The notes: generated by a model not told the origin, from the sequence alone. A stretch of 64,000 bases of DNA from NIOZ-UU35 sp964344175 (GCA_964344175.1 CAYFMI010000010.1:1-64000); one strand, 5' to 3'; positions 26,084 through 34,988 are shown, counted from the first letter of the stretch. A program made the numbers and translations.

Positions 26084-26705
26084 TCATGCTGTGGTTCGCT
26101 CAGGCTTGCGGATGTTATTAGAAGGGAAAGAAGACCTCCTCATTGTGGGGGAGGCAGGCACAGCCAGTGAAGCAATTAACCTAACCCCCAGTTTAAAACC
26201 AGACGTTATTTTGATGGATATTGGCTTGCCAGATGTTTCAGGTATTGATGCCACCCGCCAAATCAAAGAACTCTGGCCCGAAACGGCTATTGTGGCCTTG
26301 ACGATTCATGAAGACGAAGAATATTTCTTCAAAATGCTTGAGGCCGGTGCCAGTGGATATGTGCCCAAGCGAGCAGCACCAGAGGAGTTATTGTCTGCTA
26401 TACAAGTTGCTGCATCAGGAGAAGTTTATCTATACCCTTCGTTGGCAAAACTGTTGGTGAAAGATTATCTTACCCAGGGCAGCCTAGATGAAGACCAGAC
26501 CGCTCTTGATGGATTAACAGAGCGCCAGCAGGAAGTCTTGGCATTGCTCGCCGAGGGGGCTACCAATAGTGAAATTGCCGAAAAATTGTTTATCAGCCCA
26601 AAAACAGTTGCTTCTCATCGTGAAAACATTATGCAGAAACTCAACTTGCATTCGCGCACGGAGTTGGTGAAATACGCCATCCGCAAAGGCCTGATACAAC
26701 TCTGA
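26058..26705 (+). CDS. NarL/FixJ-family response regulator, copy 1
   Basis: 215 residues. The receiver domain has D8, D9, the phosphoacceptor D54 (ILMDIGLPD), the T of ALTIHED and the K of YVPKRAA. A C-terminal LuxR-type HTH reads LTERQQEVLALLAEGATNSE. The start lies within the last codons of the kinase gene (26-bp overlap), so the two proteins are translationally coupled and form one system. Its targets are probably cytochrome operons nearby, which is inference from location. Confidence 0.95.
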   Translation: MIRLLLVDDHAVVRSGLRMLLEGKEDLLIVGEAGTASEAINLTPSLKPDVILMDIGLPDVSGIDATRQIKELWPETAIVALTIHEDEEYFFKMLEAGASGYVPKRAAPEELLSAIQVAASGEVYLYPSLAKLLVKDYLTQGSLDEDQTALDGLTERQQEVLALLAEGATNSEIAEKLFISPKTVASHRENIMQKLNLHSRTELVKYAIRKGLIQL

Positions 26706-26743
26706 CGGAATTATTTCTACTGGAATTGCAGTAAGAAACTCGC

Positions 26744-26788
26744 CCAAAAAGAGTGCCACAGCACATTTGACTGCGGCACTCTTTTTGG
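26744..26788 (+). terminator. Intrinsic terminator after the first NarX/NarL pair
   Basis: CCAAAAAGAGTGCC (26744-26757) and GGCACTCTTTTTGG (26775-26788) form a perfect 14-bp stem ending in a T run. Confidence 0.85.
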
Positions 26789-27095
26789 TTATGTTGGTCA
26801 GTCCTAAATTTCGCAAACCCTTGTCTAAAGTCAGATACGCTTGTGTATGGGGTATCTGCCCCATAGAATGTCCTAATTTTAGCCCTGGCGTGTGGAGGAA
26901 TGGGGAAAACCCCCCACGTTTTCATGATGGAGATAGGCAAATGTCCTGGTGCTATTGCCCCCTGAGAAGGGCGTGTATCGGCGGTTCAACCTATTTGTGA
27001 AACTGGGCACATATCCGATTTCCTAAAAGCCTTTCCCTTGCTACACTGTGGCTAACAAATCCAATTCACCGTATGAGAGAGAAAGGCAGGATTTC
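26789..27095. other. Intergenic region upstream of the octaheme-FeS-NrfD operon
   Basis: 307 bp without a convincing gene. It contains several small G/C hairpins, for example TATGGGG/CCCCATA near 26850, and a CRP/FNR-like site at 26996-27011. The promoter of the following operon should lie between about 27000 and 27060. Confidence 0.5.
26996..27011. promoter_or_regulatory. CRP/FNR-like operator TGTGA-N6-GCACA (site G)
   Basis: TGTGA-AACTGG-GCACA matches nine of ten positions of TGTGA-N6-TCACA. It lies 85 bp upstream of the first small gene of the octaheme-FeS-NrfD operon. Confidence 0.5.
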
Positions 27096-27203
27096 ATGTC
27101 CACAATTGTATTAGGAACACTCTTGTTAGTACGGATTATCTTTCCCCTGGTGCTTTGTTTATTGCTGGGGACGCTGGTTAATCGCTATCAGTACCAATTC
27201 TGA
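27096..27203 (+). CDS. Small single-helix membrane protein (35 aa)
   Basis: ATG 27096 to TGA 27203 encodes 35 residues, most of them in one hydrophobic helix (IVLGTLLLVRIIFPLVLCLL). A weak GGCAGG lies seven bases upstream. The next gene starts 14 bp after its stop, so it would be the first gene of the operon with the octaheme cytochrome, FeS and NrfD proteins. It may be an accessory subunit of that membrane complex. No homologue is recognised. Confidence 0.5.
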   Translation: MSTIVLGTLLLVRIIFPLVLCLLLGTLVNRYQYQF

Positions 27204-27217
27204 AAGCGAGGACTGTA

Positions 27218-27568
27218 ATGGGAACATATGAAGGGTTAATCCTGGCCATTGGATGGTTTGTGCTACGCTTTGGCCTTCCAGTTGCGATTACTGCGCTGCT
27301 CATCTGGTTTTTCAGGAAGCTGGATACTCGCTGGCAGGCTGAAGCAAAGCAACATATCGATCAGAGCAAAATTGAACGCATTGCCCCAGTTGTTCGATGT
27401 TGGCTGCTAAATGATTGCCCAGAAGATAAAACAAAGTACTGTCTGGCATTCCAAAACCAAGATGTGCCCTGCTGGCAAAATTTTCGAGCAGGAGATGGAT
27501 CTCTTCAAGCGCGTTGTCTGGCATGCCGCGTATTTCGAGGCACTCCTGCACCTGCCTTTGGTGATTAG
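27218..27568 (+). CDS. Membrane-anchored Cys-rich small protein
   Basis: 116 residues with one N-terminal membrane helix (about 6-31) and a soluble tail. The tail contains seven Cys (RCWLLNDCPEDKTKYC, DVPCW, RCLACRVF), enough to bind a metal or FeS cluster. GAGGA precedes the ATG. It lies 15 bp upstream of the octaheme cytochrome gene in the same operon. I recognise no named family. Inference: an accessory or assembly factor for the cytochrome/NrfD complex. Confidence 0.72.
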   Translation: MGTYEGLILAIGWFVLRFGLPVAITALLIWFFRKLDTRWQAEAKQHIDQSKIERIAPVVRCWLLNDCPEDKTKYCLAFQNQDVPCWQNFRAGDGSLQARCLACRVFRGTPAPAFGD

Positions 27569-27583
27569 AGAGGACGATTAACA

Positions 27584-28516
27584 ATGAAAAAAACTGTTCT
27601 ATTTCGATGGATAGTTGCCGTATTATTTGCGGTTCCTTTTGTGTTTGTAGCCGTTGCTGGTGTGCAAGCAAGCACACTTCTCGATGAAACTCCGGTTGAT
27701 CCGGGTTGTCAAGAATGCCATCCGGCTATTCATGGTGCCTGGAAAAATAGTCACCACGGTCAGGCGATGACAGATCCAAATTTTGCTGCTGCCTGGGAAG
27801 AACAAGGCCAACCCAACGAATGTCTTCCCTGCCACACAACCGGGTATGATCCCATAACGCGAACTTGGGAGTCAGATGGCATTACCTGTGAAGCATGCCA
27901 TGCCCCTATGCCGTCCAACCACCCAGATCAGCCGATGCCAACTGATCGATCGGCCAGCCTGTGTGGAGGCTGCCACCAAGAAACAGTCTTGGAATGGAAA
28001 GTCAGCCACCACCATCAAGCGGAACTAACCTGTGTGGATTGCCACGGGCAACACTCAACTTCCCTGAAGGGGCAGGATGCCCAAGCGCTGTGCTCAAGCT
28101 GCCATCAAGAGCGTGTTTTAGATTACACCCACTCAGCGCACAGTATGGAAGGTCTCTTGTGTGCCGATTGTCACCTGGGTTCTACCGGTGAAGTCGCTGG
28201 TGAAGGGCATGCCTTGAAAGATCACAGCTTCCATGTGAATCTATCAACCTGCACGGATTGCCACGCCGATGAAATGCACGACCCCGTAGGAGCAGTAGCT
28301 TCGGTTTCCAATGATGATAATAGCTCATCAGGGCCGAAGCTAGATGCCATGGCTGCAGTTACCGATTTGGGTGTGAGCGCGGTGCCCGATCCGATCAGCC
28401 CGATATACTATGCATTGATTGCAGGGTTGATTGGCATGGCATTTGGTTTGTTGGTTGCTCCCTGGGTAGAGCGCTGGTATCGCAGCCTCGATCAGCGCAC
28501 CCGTGTAGATGAATAG
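27584..28516 (+). CDS. Membrane-anchored octaheme c-type cytochrome
   Basis: 310 residues. An N-terminal signal peptide ends near VQASTLL. There are eight CXXCH motifs: CQECH, CLPCH, CEACH, CGGCH, CVDCH, CSSCH, CADCH and CTDCH. A C-terminal membrane helix (YYALIAGLIGMAFGLLVAPW) is followed by a short positively charged tail, so the hemes face outward. Many extra His residues (HHGQAM, SHHHQAE) can act as distal ligands. It is followed by FeS and NrfD genes, as in NrfBCD- or ActAB-like quinol:cytochrome modules, and probably exchanges electrons with the FeS subunit or an external partner. Confidence 0.9.
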   Translation: MKKTVLFRWIVAVLFAVPFVFVAVAGVQASTLLDETPVDPGCQECHPAIHGAWKNSHHGQAMTDPNFAAAWEEQGQPNECLPCHTTGYDPITRTWESDGITCEACHAPMPSNHPDQPMPTDRSASLCGGCHQETVLEWKVSHHHQAELTCVDCHGQHSTSLKGQDAQALCSSCHQERVLDYTHSAHSMEGLLCADCHLGSTGEVAGEGHALKDHSFHVNLSTCTDCHADEMHDPVGAVASVSNDDNSSSGPKLDAMAAVTDLGVSAVPDPISPIYYALIAGLIGMAFGLLVAPWVERWYRSLDQRTRVDE

Positions 28517-28534
28517 GGGAGAGCGAGGTGCATT

Positions 28535-29308
28535 ATGACAAAGAAAAATGAGAGCTTGAATCGACGTGACTTCATCAAAATTATGGTGGGCGGCGGTGCT
28601 ACCGTTGCCAGCCTGAAAGCTGCTAAATCCGTTTCGGCTTCACATCCCGACGGCAGCAGCCCGCATCGTTGGGCTATGGTGATCGACCAGGGCAAATGCG
28701 AAGGTTGTGGTTTTTGCACCCTGGCTTGCCAGGCGCACAATGATATCGCACCAGATATTTCTTGGAACCGGGTGATTGAGTCGTCTGAAGTCGATGGCAA
28801 AAAATGTTACCTTGCCCGCCCTTGTATGCAGTGTGAACATGCCCCATGTGTGGATGTGTGTCCGGTGGGCGCCAGTTATTATCGGGCGGATGGGATTGTA
28901 ATGATGGATTACGACCTTTGTATTGGTTGCCGCTATTGTGAGGTGGCCTGCCCCTATAATGCCCGATCCTTCAATTGGCAAGCCTTCACTGGTGAAAACC
29001 CGGCGGTTCCAGATTGGGGTGAACCCGAAGTGGAGCGTCGTCCGCGCGGTGTCGTAGAAAAATGCTCATTTTGCTATCACCGCATTGACCGCGGCCTGGC
29101 CCTGGGGCTGACCCCCGGTGTGGATCCAGATGCCACCCCAGCCTGTGTTGTCGCTTGCCCTGTTGGGGCCAGAGTGTTTGGTGATCTCAATGATCCAGAC
29201 TCTGAGGTGAGTCAAATTGTGAAGAACCGCGTCACCCATCGTCTGCGTGAAGATCTTGGAACCGGGCCGCGGGTGTACTACATTTGCCCCGAGAGCCAGG
29301 AGGCATGA
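28535..29308 (+). CDS. Tat-exported 4x[4Fe-4S] ferredoxin subunit (PsrB/NrfC/DsrO type)
   Basis: 257 residues. The N-terminal RRDFIKIMVGG is a twin-arginine signal. Four cluster motifs follow: CEGCGFCTLAC, CMQCEHAPCVDVC, CIGCRYCEVAC, and CSFC with a later CVVACP. Together they give the usual four cubane clusters with the crossed-over last set. These subunits wire a membrane NrfD/PsrC protein to a catalytic or heme subunit outside the membrane. It sits 18 bp after the octaheme cytochrome and just before nrfD-like. No molybdopterin subunit is present in the cluster, so the octaheme protein is the probable partner. Confidence 0.93.
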   Translation: MTKKNESLNRRDFIKIMVGGGATVASLKAAKSVSASHPDGSSPHRWAMVIDQGKCEGCGFCTLACQAHNDIAPDISWNRVIESSEVDGKKCYLARPCMQCEHAPCVDVCPVGASYYRADGIVMMDYDLCIGCRYCEVACPYNARSFNWQAFTGENPAVPDWGEPEVERRPRGVVEKCSFCYHRIDRGLALGLTPGVDPDATPACVVACPVGARVFGDLNDPDSEVSQIVKNRVTHRLREDLGTGPRVYYICPESQEA

Positions 29309-29309
29309 T

Positions 29310-30563
29310 ATGAATATCAAACGCTTGCTTCGCAACCTAACTAAATTCCACTACTGGCTGGTCGGGCTGACGATAGTAATGGTGGCCGGGGTGATCGGCG
29401 CTCTGATTGTCTTTGTAAAGGGGTTAGTCGTCACCAACTTGACCGACCTGGTTCCCTGGGGCCTATGGATCACAATTGACCTGTCCTCGATTGCCTTGAG
29501 CGCAGGGGCATTTACCTTGTGTGCAGCGGTCTATCTGATTGGCCTGAAAGAGTATCAACCGGTAGCGAAGACAGCCACTTTTATTGGCATTATCGGCTAT
29601 AGCATGGCCATGCTGTGCTTGCTGCTAGATATTGGCCGTCCCGACCGCTTCTGGCATGCCTTTGTGTTTTGGAACGTACACTCAGTGCTGTGGGAAGTGA
29701 CCATGTGCGTTGGGTTGTACTTCACCGTGCTGACCTTAGAAACCCTGCCGATCATTGGCGAAGCCGAGTGGTTCCGCTCGCGTTGGCCGAAACCAGCCAA
29801 GTGGATGACGAAGATTCACCATTATGCGCCTTATCTGGCGATTGCTGGTTTGTGTCTTTCGATGCTGCATCAATCATCGTTGGGCGCTACCTATGGTGTG
29901 TTGAAAGCACGCCCGCTGTGGTATTCCCCCAGCTTGTCGGTGCTGTTCATGTATTCGGCTATTGTCGGCGGTATTTCGTTGACTATTCTAAGTTCGATGA
30001 TTGCGGCCCGCCTGAGTGATAAAGCGAATGTGATCGATTCACTTTTAGAGAAGTTAGCGCATTTCGTTGGTTGGGCCTTGGTGGGCTATCTTTATTTCCG
30101 ATTTTGGTATGCCTTCTCGATGACCTATACCTATGAGCCTGGACGCACCGAGGGGTTGAGACTGCTCACGAAGGGGCCGCTGGCTTTCAACTTCTGGCTG
30201 GGTGAGATCATTCTAGGGGCGGTTGTTCCCATTGTGATCTTACTTAAGAAAGATTGGCGGGCGCGCCCCTGGTTGCGCATGGTGGCTTTAGGGCTTGTCG
30301 TGGGTGGCTTAGTTGCCTATCGTTGGGATACGAACCTTTCAGGGCAATTGGTGATCTTAACCTACCTCCACAACGAAATCAGCACTTTATATACCAGCTA
30401 TGTGCCCTCGTTGATTGAAATTGTTGTTGGGGGAGGGGTTGTAGCCTTTGGGTTGATGGCGTTCACTTTGGGGGTGCAATTCCTCAAGGTAGTAGACCAC
30501 TCTTCGGAAGAAGAACCCGCGCTGGGGTCAGCAGTGGAGGCTATCCCTCTTTCCGGAGATTAG
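29310..30563 (+). CDS. NrfD/PsrC-family quinone-interacting membrane subunit
   Basis: About 417 residues from ATG 29310; AGGAGG precedes it and the longer start at 29247 overlaps the FeS gene. About ten membrane helices. Typical NrfD segments include VPWGLWITIDLS near helix 2, a FWHAFVFWNVHSVLWEVT region and MLHQSSLGATYG. The family oxidises or reduces menaquinol at the outer membrane face and passes electrons to the FeS partner, without bound heme. With the two upstream genes it forms a three-subunit menaquinone-FeS-octaheme module. Confidence 0.93.
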   Translation: MNIKRLLRNLTKFHYWLVGLTIVMVAGVIGALIVFVKGLVVTNLTDLVPWGLWITIDLSSIALSAGAFTLCAAVYLIGLKEYQPVAKTATFIGIIGYSMAMLCLLLDIGRPDRFWHAFVFWNVHSVLWEVTMCVGLYFTVLTLETLPIIGEAEWFRSRWPKPAKWMTKIHHYAPYLAIAGLCLSMLHQSSLGATYGVLKARPLWYSPSLSVLFMYSAIVGGISLTILSSMIAARLSDKANVIDSLLEKLAHFVGWALVGYLYFRFWYAFSMTYTYEPGRTEGLRLLTKGPLAFNFWLGEIILGAVVPIVILLKKDWRARPWLRMVALGLVVGGLVAYRWDTNLSGQLVILTYLHNEISTLYTSYVPSLIEIVVGGGVVAFGLMAFTLGVQFLKVVDHSSEEEPALGSAVEAIPLSGD

Positions 30564-30622
30564 CTCACAAAAATCGTTTCTCCTCTTCAAGCGATGTGTG
30601 ATGAGACATCGCACTCTCCAAA

Positions 30623-30655
30623 AAGCCCCCGATCTTAATCAAGGATCGGGGGCTT
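30623..30655. terminator. Bidirectional terminator between convergent operons
   Basis: AAGCCCCCGATC (30623-30634) pairs with GATCGGGGGCTT (30644-30655). A further small hairpin (GCGATGT/ACATCGC) precedes it at about 30591. It sits between the NrfD gene and the convergent NapC-like gene. Confidence 0.8.
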
Positions 30656-30680
30656 GAACATTCCTTAGGGAGTGCGGCGG

Positions 30681-32384
30681 CTATTCGCTCTTTTCGGGTG
30701 CTCCTAATTGGATCCACTCAAAAACTCGCGTCAGTTCATCGTTGTTAAACTGCCCAAAATGGGGTTGCTCGCCGGTTTGTTTCGTGATGAGCAGGCTGTT
30801 CTCCGGATCTCCAGGAATCACCGCCGGGCCGCCATCACCCCCCGCCATTGTGGCCTCATAGGATGTCAGACTGAGGCCTTCCACACCATCTTCTCCGTGG
30901 CATGTCCCACAACGTAATTCGAGCAGGGGGGCAATTGTGTCTTCGTAGGTGAGGGGGCCTCCCGTTGGAAGTTCGGGTTCAGGTGGGGGCGGGGGCATCT
31001 GTTCCAGAAGAATTGCGCGCAGTTTGGGCGCGTTGAACCCGGCATATTCCCAAACGTTGCCATGACAGGCGCTGTTCGAGCAGAAGGATGTATTACTCAC
31101 GCCGCCCGGATCCTCGGTGGTGTGGCAGTTTTGGCAGGTGTAGTCGAATACGTCGCGGTGCAGGCTGATCCAATTGGCGTTGAGGTGGGTTTCAGGTTCC
31201 GGGCCGCGGCTGATCTCGATGTTCGCAACAAAATCTGAAGCGCTGCTAACAATTGGAATTGAGTGACAAATATTGCATTCCAGTCGAATGGCTTCTTCTT
31301 GTTCGTTTAGATGTTTGCCATCATGACAGCGAAAACAGCCTGGCGAGTATTCATGACCAATATTGTTGGGGTGGGAATTCCAATCGGCTTTTTGTTCGGG
31401 ATATACGCTCTGGGCATAGGCATCTTGCAGCGCTGTAATGGCATTCTCAACCAGCAGGGCATTCTCTGCATAGAAATCGGGGAGGTATGTCTCGTAATAA
31501 TCGGTCAGACCCGCAATTGCAGCAAGCCCGATTTCTTTGGTTTGGTAATCACGGTAAAGGATTTCGATGGCTAAACGGCGAATCTCAGGAATGGAAGTCG
31601 AAACCACGCCGCGTTCCATGAGTTGATCGAGAATATCTTCGGGGTGGTAAACAAGGTGTGAAATGCGGTTATGGCAAGTGATGCAATCCATCTCCTGAAG
31701 GTCTTCTTCATTGATGGTGGATGAGTCTATTTCGGCTTCGACGTCCAAATATTCCGTAATTGTGCCATCCTCGGCGACGATTTGAATATAGGGAATTACT
31801 TGCCCGGCATCATCCGTTGGTAAATAATACACCGGATTTTCAATATGCCAATGGATGCCCTGTCCTAAGCCTAGTCGCTTTGACCCGCCGCCGGTTTTCA
31901 TAATCAGGTATGTAGATACTGCTGTGTTGTCAAAATCACTCTGGAATTGCCTGATTTCGCGCAAGCTGTCGTCGGAGAATTTTTCGGGGAAATGGCACAG
32001 TTCACAGGTATCACGCGATGGCCGCAACTCGTGTGCTTCAATGGGGTACTCGTAATCTTTAAAGAGTAAAGAAATGATATGCTTGGCGTCTCCGGCTTTG
32101 CGGGTAATTCGAGTAGCAATAAAACCGCGCCCAATATGGCAATCCACACAATCAACACGGGCATGAGGGGAAGTAAGGTAGGATGTGTATTCCGGTGGCA
32201 TGGTGTGACACGCCGTGCCACAGAATTCGGGAGAATTGGTATATTCCCAAGCATACGCCCCGGAGATCAGAACAATTAATGTCAAGCCTCCTAATACAGC
32301 ATAGGGCAAGATCCTCTGCCATCGGGGTGTACCTTCAGGGGGAAAGAAGAATTGTTTAAGCCAATTTGCGAAGCGTTTGCCCAT
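30681..32384 (-). CDS. NapC/NirT-like multiheme cytochrome with C-terminal cytochrome c domain
   Basis: 567 residues. One N-terminal membrane helix (about 25-45) is followed by a NapC-type start, EFCGTACHTMPPEY. The first heme site is therefore CX3CH rather than CXXCH. Seven canonical motifs follow (CVDCH, CELCH, CITCH, CFRCH, CNICH, CQNCH, CGTCH), plus an unusual CSNSACH. The last motif belongs to a Planctomycete-type cytochrome c domain (LRCGTCHGEDGVEGLSLTSYE) after a proline-rich linker. NapC/NrfH proteins take electrons from menaquinol. GAGGAG precedes the ATG. It is separated from the upstream cytochrome b gene by a long palindrome. Confidence 0.88.
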   Translation of the reverse strand: MGKRFANWLKQFFFPPEGTPRWQRILPYAVLGGLTLIVLISGAYAWEYTNSPEFCGTACHTMPPEYTSYLTSPHARVDCVDCHIGRGFIATRITRKAGDAKHIISLLFKDYEYPIEAHELRPSRDTCELCHFPEKFSDDSLREIRQFQSDFDNTAVSTYLIMKTGGGSKRLGLGQGIHWHIENPVYYLPTDDAGQVIPYIQIVAEDGTITEYLDVEAEIDSSTINEEDLQEMDCITCHNRISHLVYHPEDILDQLMERGVVSTSIPEIRRLAIEILYRDYQTKEIGLAAIAGLTDYYETYLPDFYAENALLVENAITALQDAYAQSVYPEQKADWNSHPNNIGHEYSPGCFRCHDGKHLNEQEEAIRLECNICHSIPIVSSASDFVANIEISRGPEPETHLNANWISLHRDVFDYTCQNCHTTEDPGGVSNTSFCSNSACHGNVWEYAGFNAPKLRAILLEQMPPPPPEPELPTGGPLTYEDTIAPLLELRCGTCHGEDGVEGLSLTSYEATMAGGDGGPAVIPGDPENSLLITKQTGEQPHFGQFNNDELTRVFEWIQLGAPEKSE

Positions 32385-32480
32385 TGCGAGATGCTCCTCT
32401 TTGTTTACTGGTAAAAAGAGTCGATTAATATGTAATTTATACCATGACTATCGGATGACAATCGTCGCAAAATAGAGAAT

Positions 32481-32536
32481 AAACATCTTAAAAAATCGAG
32501 CGGCATAATTATGCCGCTCGATTTTTTAAGATGTTT
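32481..32536. terminator. Perfect 56-bp palindrome
   Basis: The 28-nt arms are exactly complementary with no spacer (centre CGGCATAATTATGCCG). The outer stem is AT-rich (AAACATCTTAAAAAATCGAG), so on the minus strand it should end transcription of the cytochrome b gene 27 bp away. A CGCAAAATAGAG motif next to it (32465-32476) is shared with the 3652 hairpin. Confidence 0.65.
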
Positions 32537-32563
32537 AGCTGGTTATCGGTTTGCTTGGAGAAA

Positions 32564-33721
32564 TTATTCTTCCGGCGCGCCTGCTAAAATCCATTCGATG
32601 ATGAAATCTAACTCTTCTTCCGAGAATTGACCAGGGTGACTGCCGGCCACCTGTACACTCACTAATCGACTGGCGTTAGGGTCTTCCGGAATAATCGCCT
32701 CGCCGGAAACCCCACCTTCCATGGCGCTCTCGTATGAACTCAGGTCGAGACCTCCCATTGCGGCTGCACCGTGGCAGGATGCGCATTTATCATCAATGAT
32801 AGATGCGATACTTTCAGCCCACGATAAGCCGGAAATCGGTGCTGGAGTGGGGGTTGGCATCGGGGTCGGTAATGGCGTCGGTGTGTATGGAGAGAATACG
32901 ACCACCGACTCGGCAGGGGGAACCGTTTCTAAGGCGGTTTCTTCACCATTTACGAAGAAGAAAACCCCGGCAAGCATAACCACGGCAGCGACCCCATAAA
33001 CGGGGAAGAATATCTTCTTCCGTTTAGCTATTGCTTTGGGGTCTTGAGGAATTTCGGCAATGCCGGCTTTGATATCGGCAAGTTCTAGAGGATGCTCTTC
33101 GAGCATTTCGTGTTCAGATATATAGCCGGTGAACATGCTCTTGTTCAAATGTTTTATGTGGACATTATAGAAGTGCCAGATGATGATCGCCAGAACGGCC
33201 AACAAAGCTTCACCGCTGTGCGCGGCCTTTGCCGCTGGGATTGCCATTCCGGGGAGGAAACGCGCTGTGGAAATTGGATTCCAAAGCATAAACCCGGTAA
33301 TGCCCATCACAAGGGTGCCCCAGACAAAAGCCCAGTATTCAAATTTCTCGTCAAAGGTGAAACGTCCTTGTTGGGGTTTTTCTTCTTGGAAACCTAAGTT
33401 ATGCATGAAGATGCCCCAGGCAGCTGTGACATCCTGGATGGTGGGAAGCATAGTAATGCGAGATCGTTTGACGTAATATTTATACCCTGCAGCGCCAAGA
33501 TGGTAAATTGTGCCCAGCATAAGACCTACCGAAGCAACCCGATGGATGATGCGCACAGATTCAATTCCACCTAACCCGGCGATGATCGAAATCGATATTT
33601 CAGCTCCAGAATATTTTTGAATCAAGCCGGTGAGTCCCAGTAATCCAAAGCTAATCACTTGAATCCAGTGCTCGATGCGATCTGAGATTGAAAAACGGAG
33701 GTATCTACGTTCTTTACTCAT
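32564..33721 (-). CDS. Cytochrome b561-like membrane protein fused to a cytochrome c domain
   Basis: 385 residues. The first about 215 residues form a four-helix di-heme cytochrome b similar to the formate dehydrogenase gamma subunit (RIEHWIQVISFG, RIIHRVASVG, AAHSGEALLA, IIIWHFYNVHIKH). Then come a fifth helix, a Thr/Pro-rich linker (TPTPLPTPMPTPTP), and a monoheme cytochrome c domain with CASCHGAAAMGGLDLSSYE. That last domain resembles the end of the NapC-like protein at 30681. Its ATG overlaps the stop of the upstream nonaheme gene by 4 bp (ATGA), so the two products probably form a quinone-linked heme complex. Confidence 0.9.
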   Translation of the reverse strand: MSKERRYLRFSISDRIEHWIQVISFGLLGLTGLIQKYSGAEISISIIAGLGGIESVRIIHRVASVGLMLGTIYHLGAAGYKYYVKRSRITMLPTIQDVTAAWGIFMHNLGFQEEKPQQGRFTFDEKFEYWAFVWGTLVMGITGFMLWNPISTARFLPGMAIPAAKAAHSGEALLAVLAIIIWHFYNVHIKHLNKSMFTGYISEHEMLEEHPLELADIKAGIAEIPQDPKAIAKRKKIFFPVYGVAAVVMLAGVFFFVNGEETALETVPPAESVVVFSPYTPTPLPTPMPTPTPAPISGLSWAESIASIIDDKCASCHGAAAMGGLDLSSYESAMEGGVSGEAIIPEDPNASRLVSVQVAGSHPGQFSEEELDFIIEWILAGAPEE

Positions 33722-34818
33722 TTTCGCCCCCCTATCTTATCTGAGATTTTCTTTTTAATATCGGCGCCGATAAACACGAGCATGCCTCCAATCGTCACAG
33801 GGATAATGATCTTGTAAAAAAGATCAATAAAGAACACCAAGGGAGCCTCTGTTGGGCTTGGTTCATAGTGCCCTAGCCACGACGTCGGGAAGTTTGTTGT
33901 GGCATTGGGGTGGCATTTTTGACAAGTGGTTAACAAATTCTTCTTGATGACATAGCTTTCTGGGTCATCCACTTTACGCATGTCATGCACGCCATGACAA
34001 TCGATGCAGACAGGCTTGTTGGTCTCTTGGTCGGGCGTCAATTTCTCGAAGAGGACAACCGTTGTGCCGTGGAAATCGGAAACGTAGGTATCGAAAACAT
34101 GGGTGCTGATATCGTACCGTGCCATGAGTTCAGGATCGGCGTGGCAGTCGGCGCAAATTTGGGGCGAGAATAAATGAAAAGACTCGCTCGTAGATGGCCC
34201 TTGGAGACTGTGGACACCGTGGCAGTCTGTGCAGGTGGGGACATCGGGGTTCCCTTCACCAATTAACGCGGAGCCATGTACACTGCTGGCATACGAGCGG
34301 TAAATTGTTGAGTGGCAGCGTTCACACATTTTCGGGATATTGCTGCGAGGTGGCTCTGGCTCACTGATATTATGTGTCCCATGACAGTCGGTGCAAACTG
34401 CAGCTTCGGGGTTGCCAGCCTCAAGAGCTTGTTGGTGTGTGCTGTCGTGGGTGTCCTCATAATTACTTTGATGGCATTGCTCACAGAGGGTGTACATGGC
34501 CAATGTATATTCACGCACGGTTGTCGCAGGTATCTCGCGATGTGGATATTCTCGAATGTCGGTGTGACACTGGACACAGGCATAACCGTTCCGACCATGT
34601 ACAGAAGTTGCATGTGTCACACTATCAACAGCGATATAGAGAACTTCGCCGGATTCTAGGGTGGTGCGCAACCCTGGTGTATCATGGCAGGAAAGGCAAT
34701 ATTCGTCTTCTACGCCGGGGAGATTTTCCTCTGCCTGGGCATAACTGGGCGGAACGAATAATATTCCGAGTAGAGATAGTACCCCTATGAGTGGTAGTAT
34801 TTTATGTTTTGCTTTCAA
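33718..34818 (-). CDS. Membrane-anchored nonaheme c-type cytochrome
   Basis: About 366 residues. GGAGG lies five bases before a TTG at 34818, preferred over the TTG at 34830, which overlaps the ribosome site. There is a signal peptide to about PSYAQA. Nine CXXCH motifs follow: CLSCH, CVQCH, CEQCH, CTDCH, CERCH, CTDCH, CADCH, CIDCH and CQKCH. A C-terminal membrane helix (FFIDLFYKIIIPVTIGGMLVFIG) precedes a Lys-rich tail. Repeated SVHG/TCTDCHGVH units suggest internal duplication of a cytochrome c3-like pair of hemes. Co-transcribed with the cytochrome b/c gene. Confidence 0.88.
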   Translation of the reverse strand: MKAKHKILPLIGVLSLLGILFVPPSYAQAEENLPGVEDEYCLSCHDTPGLRTTLESGEVLYIAVDSVTHATSVHGRNGYACVQCHTDIREYPHREIPATTVREYTLAMYTLCEQCHQSNYEDTHDSTHQQALEAGNPEAAVCTDCHGTHNISEPEPPRSNIPKMCERCHSTIYRSYASSVHGSALIGEGNPDVPTCTDCHGVHSLQGPSTSESFHLFSPQICADCHADPELMARYDISTHVFDTYVSDFHGTTVVLFEKLTPDQETNKPVCIDCHGVHDMRKVDDPESYVIKKNLLTTCQKCHPNATTNFPTSWLGHYEPSPTEAPLVFFIDLFYKIIIPVTIGGMLVFIGADIKKKISDKIGGRK

Positions 34819-34988
34819 AGCATCCTCCAAAGAGAATGTACACTACCCAACATTAACGCGCTCACAGCGATTTGTTGGGCTAATGAAAAGTGACATAACG
34901 ATTGATGATAATTGCACGAAGTATAGCACAGGCATAACTTATAAATCAGGGTAAAACGTCGGTGATATGGGGGGAAATTATCAACATT

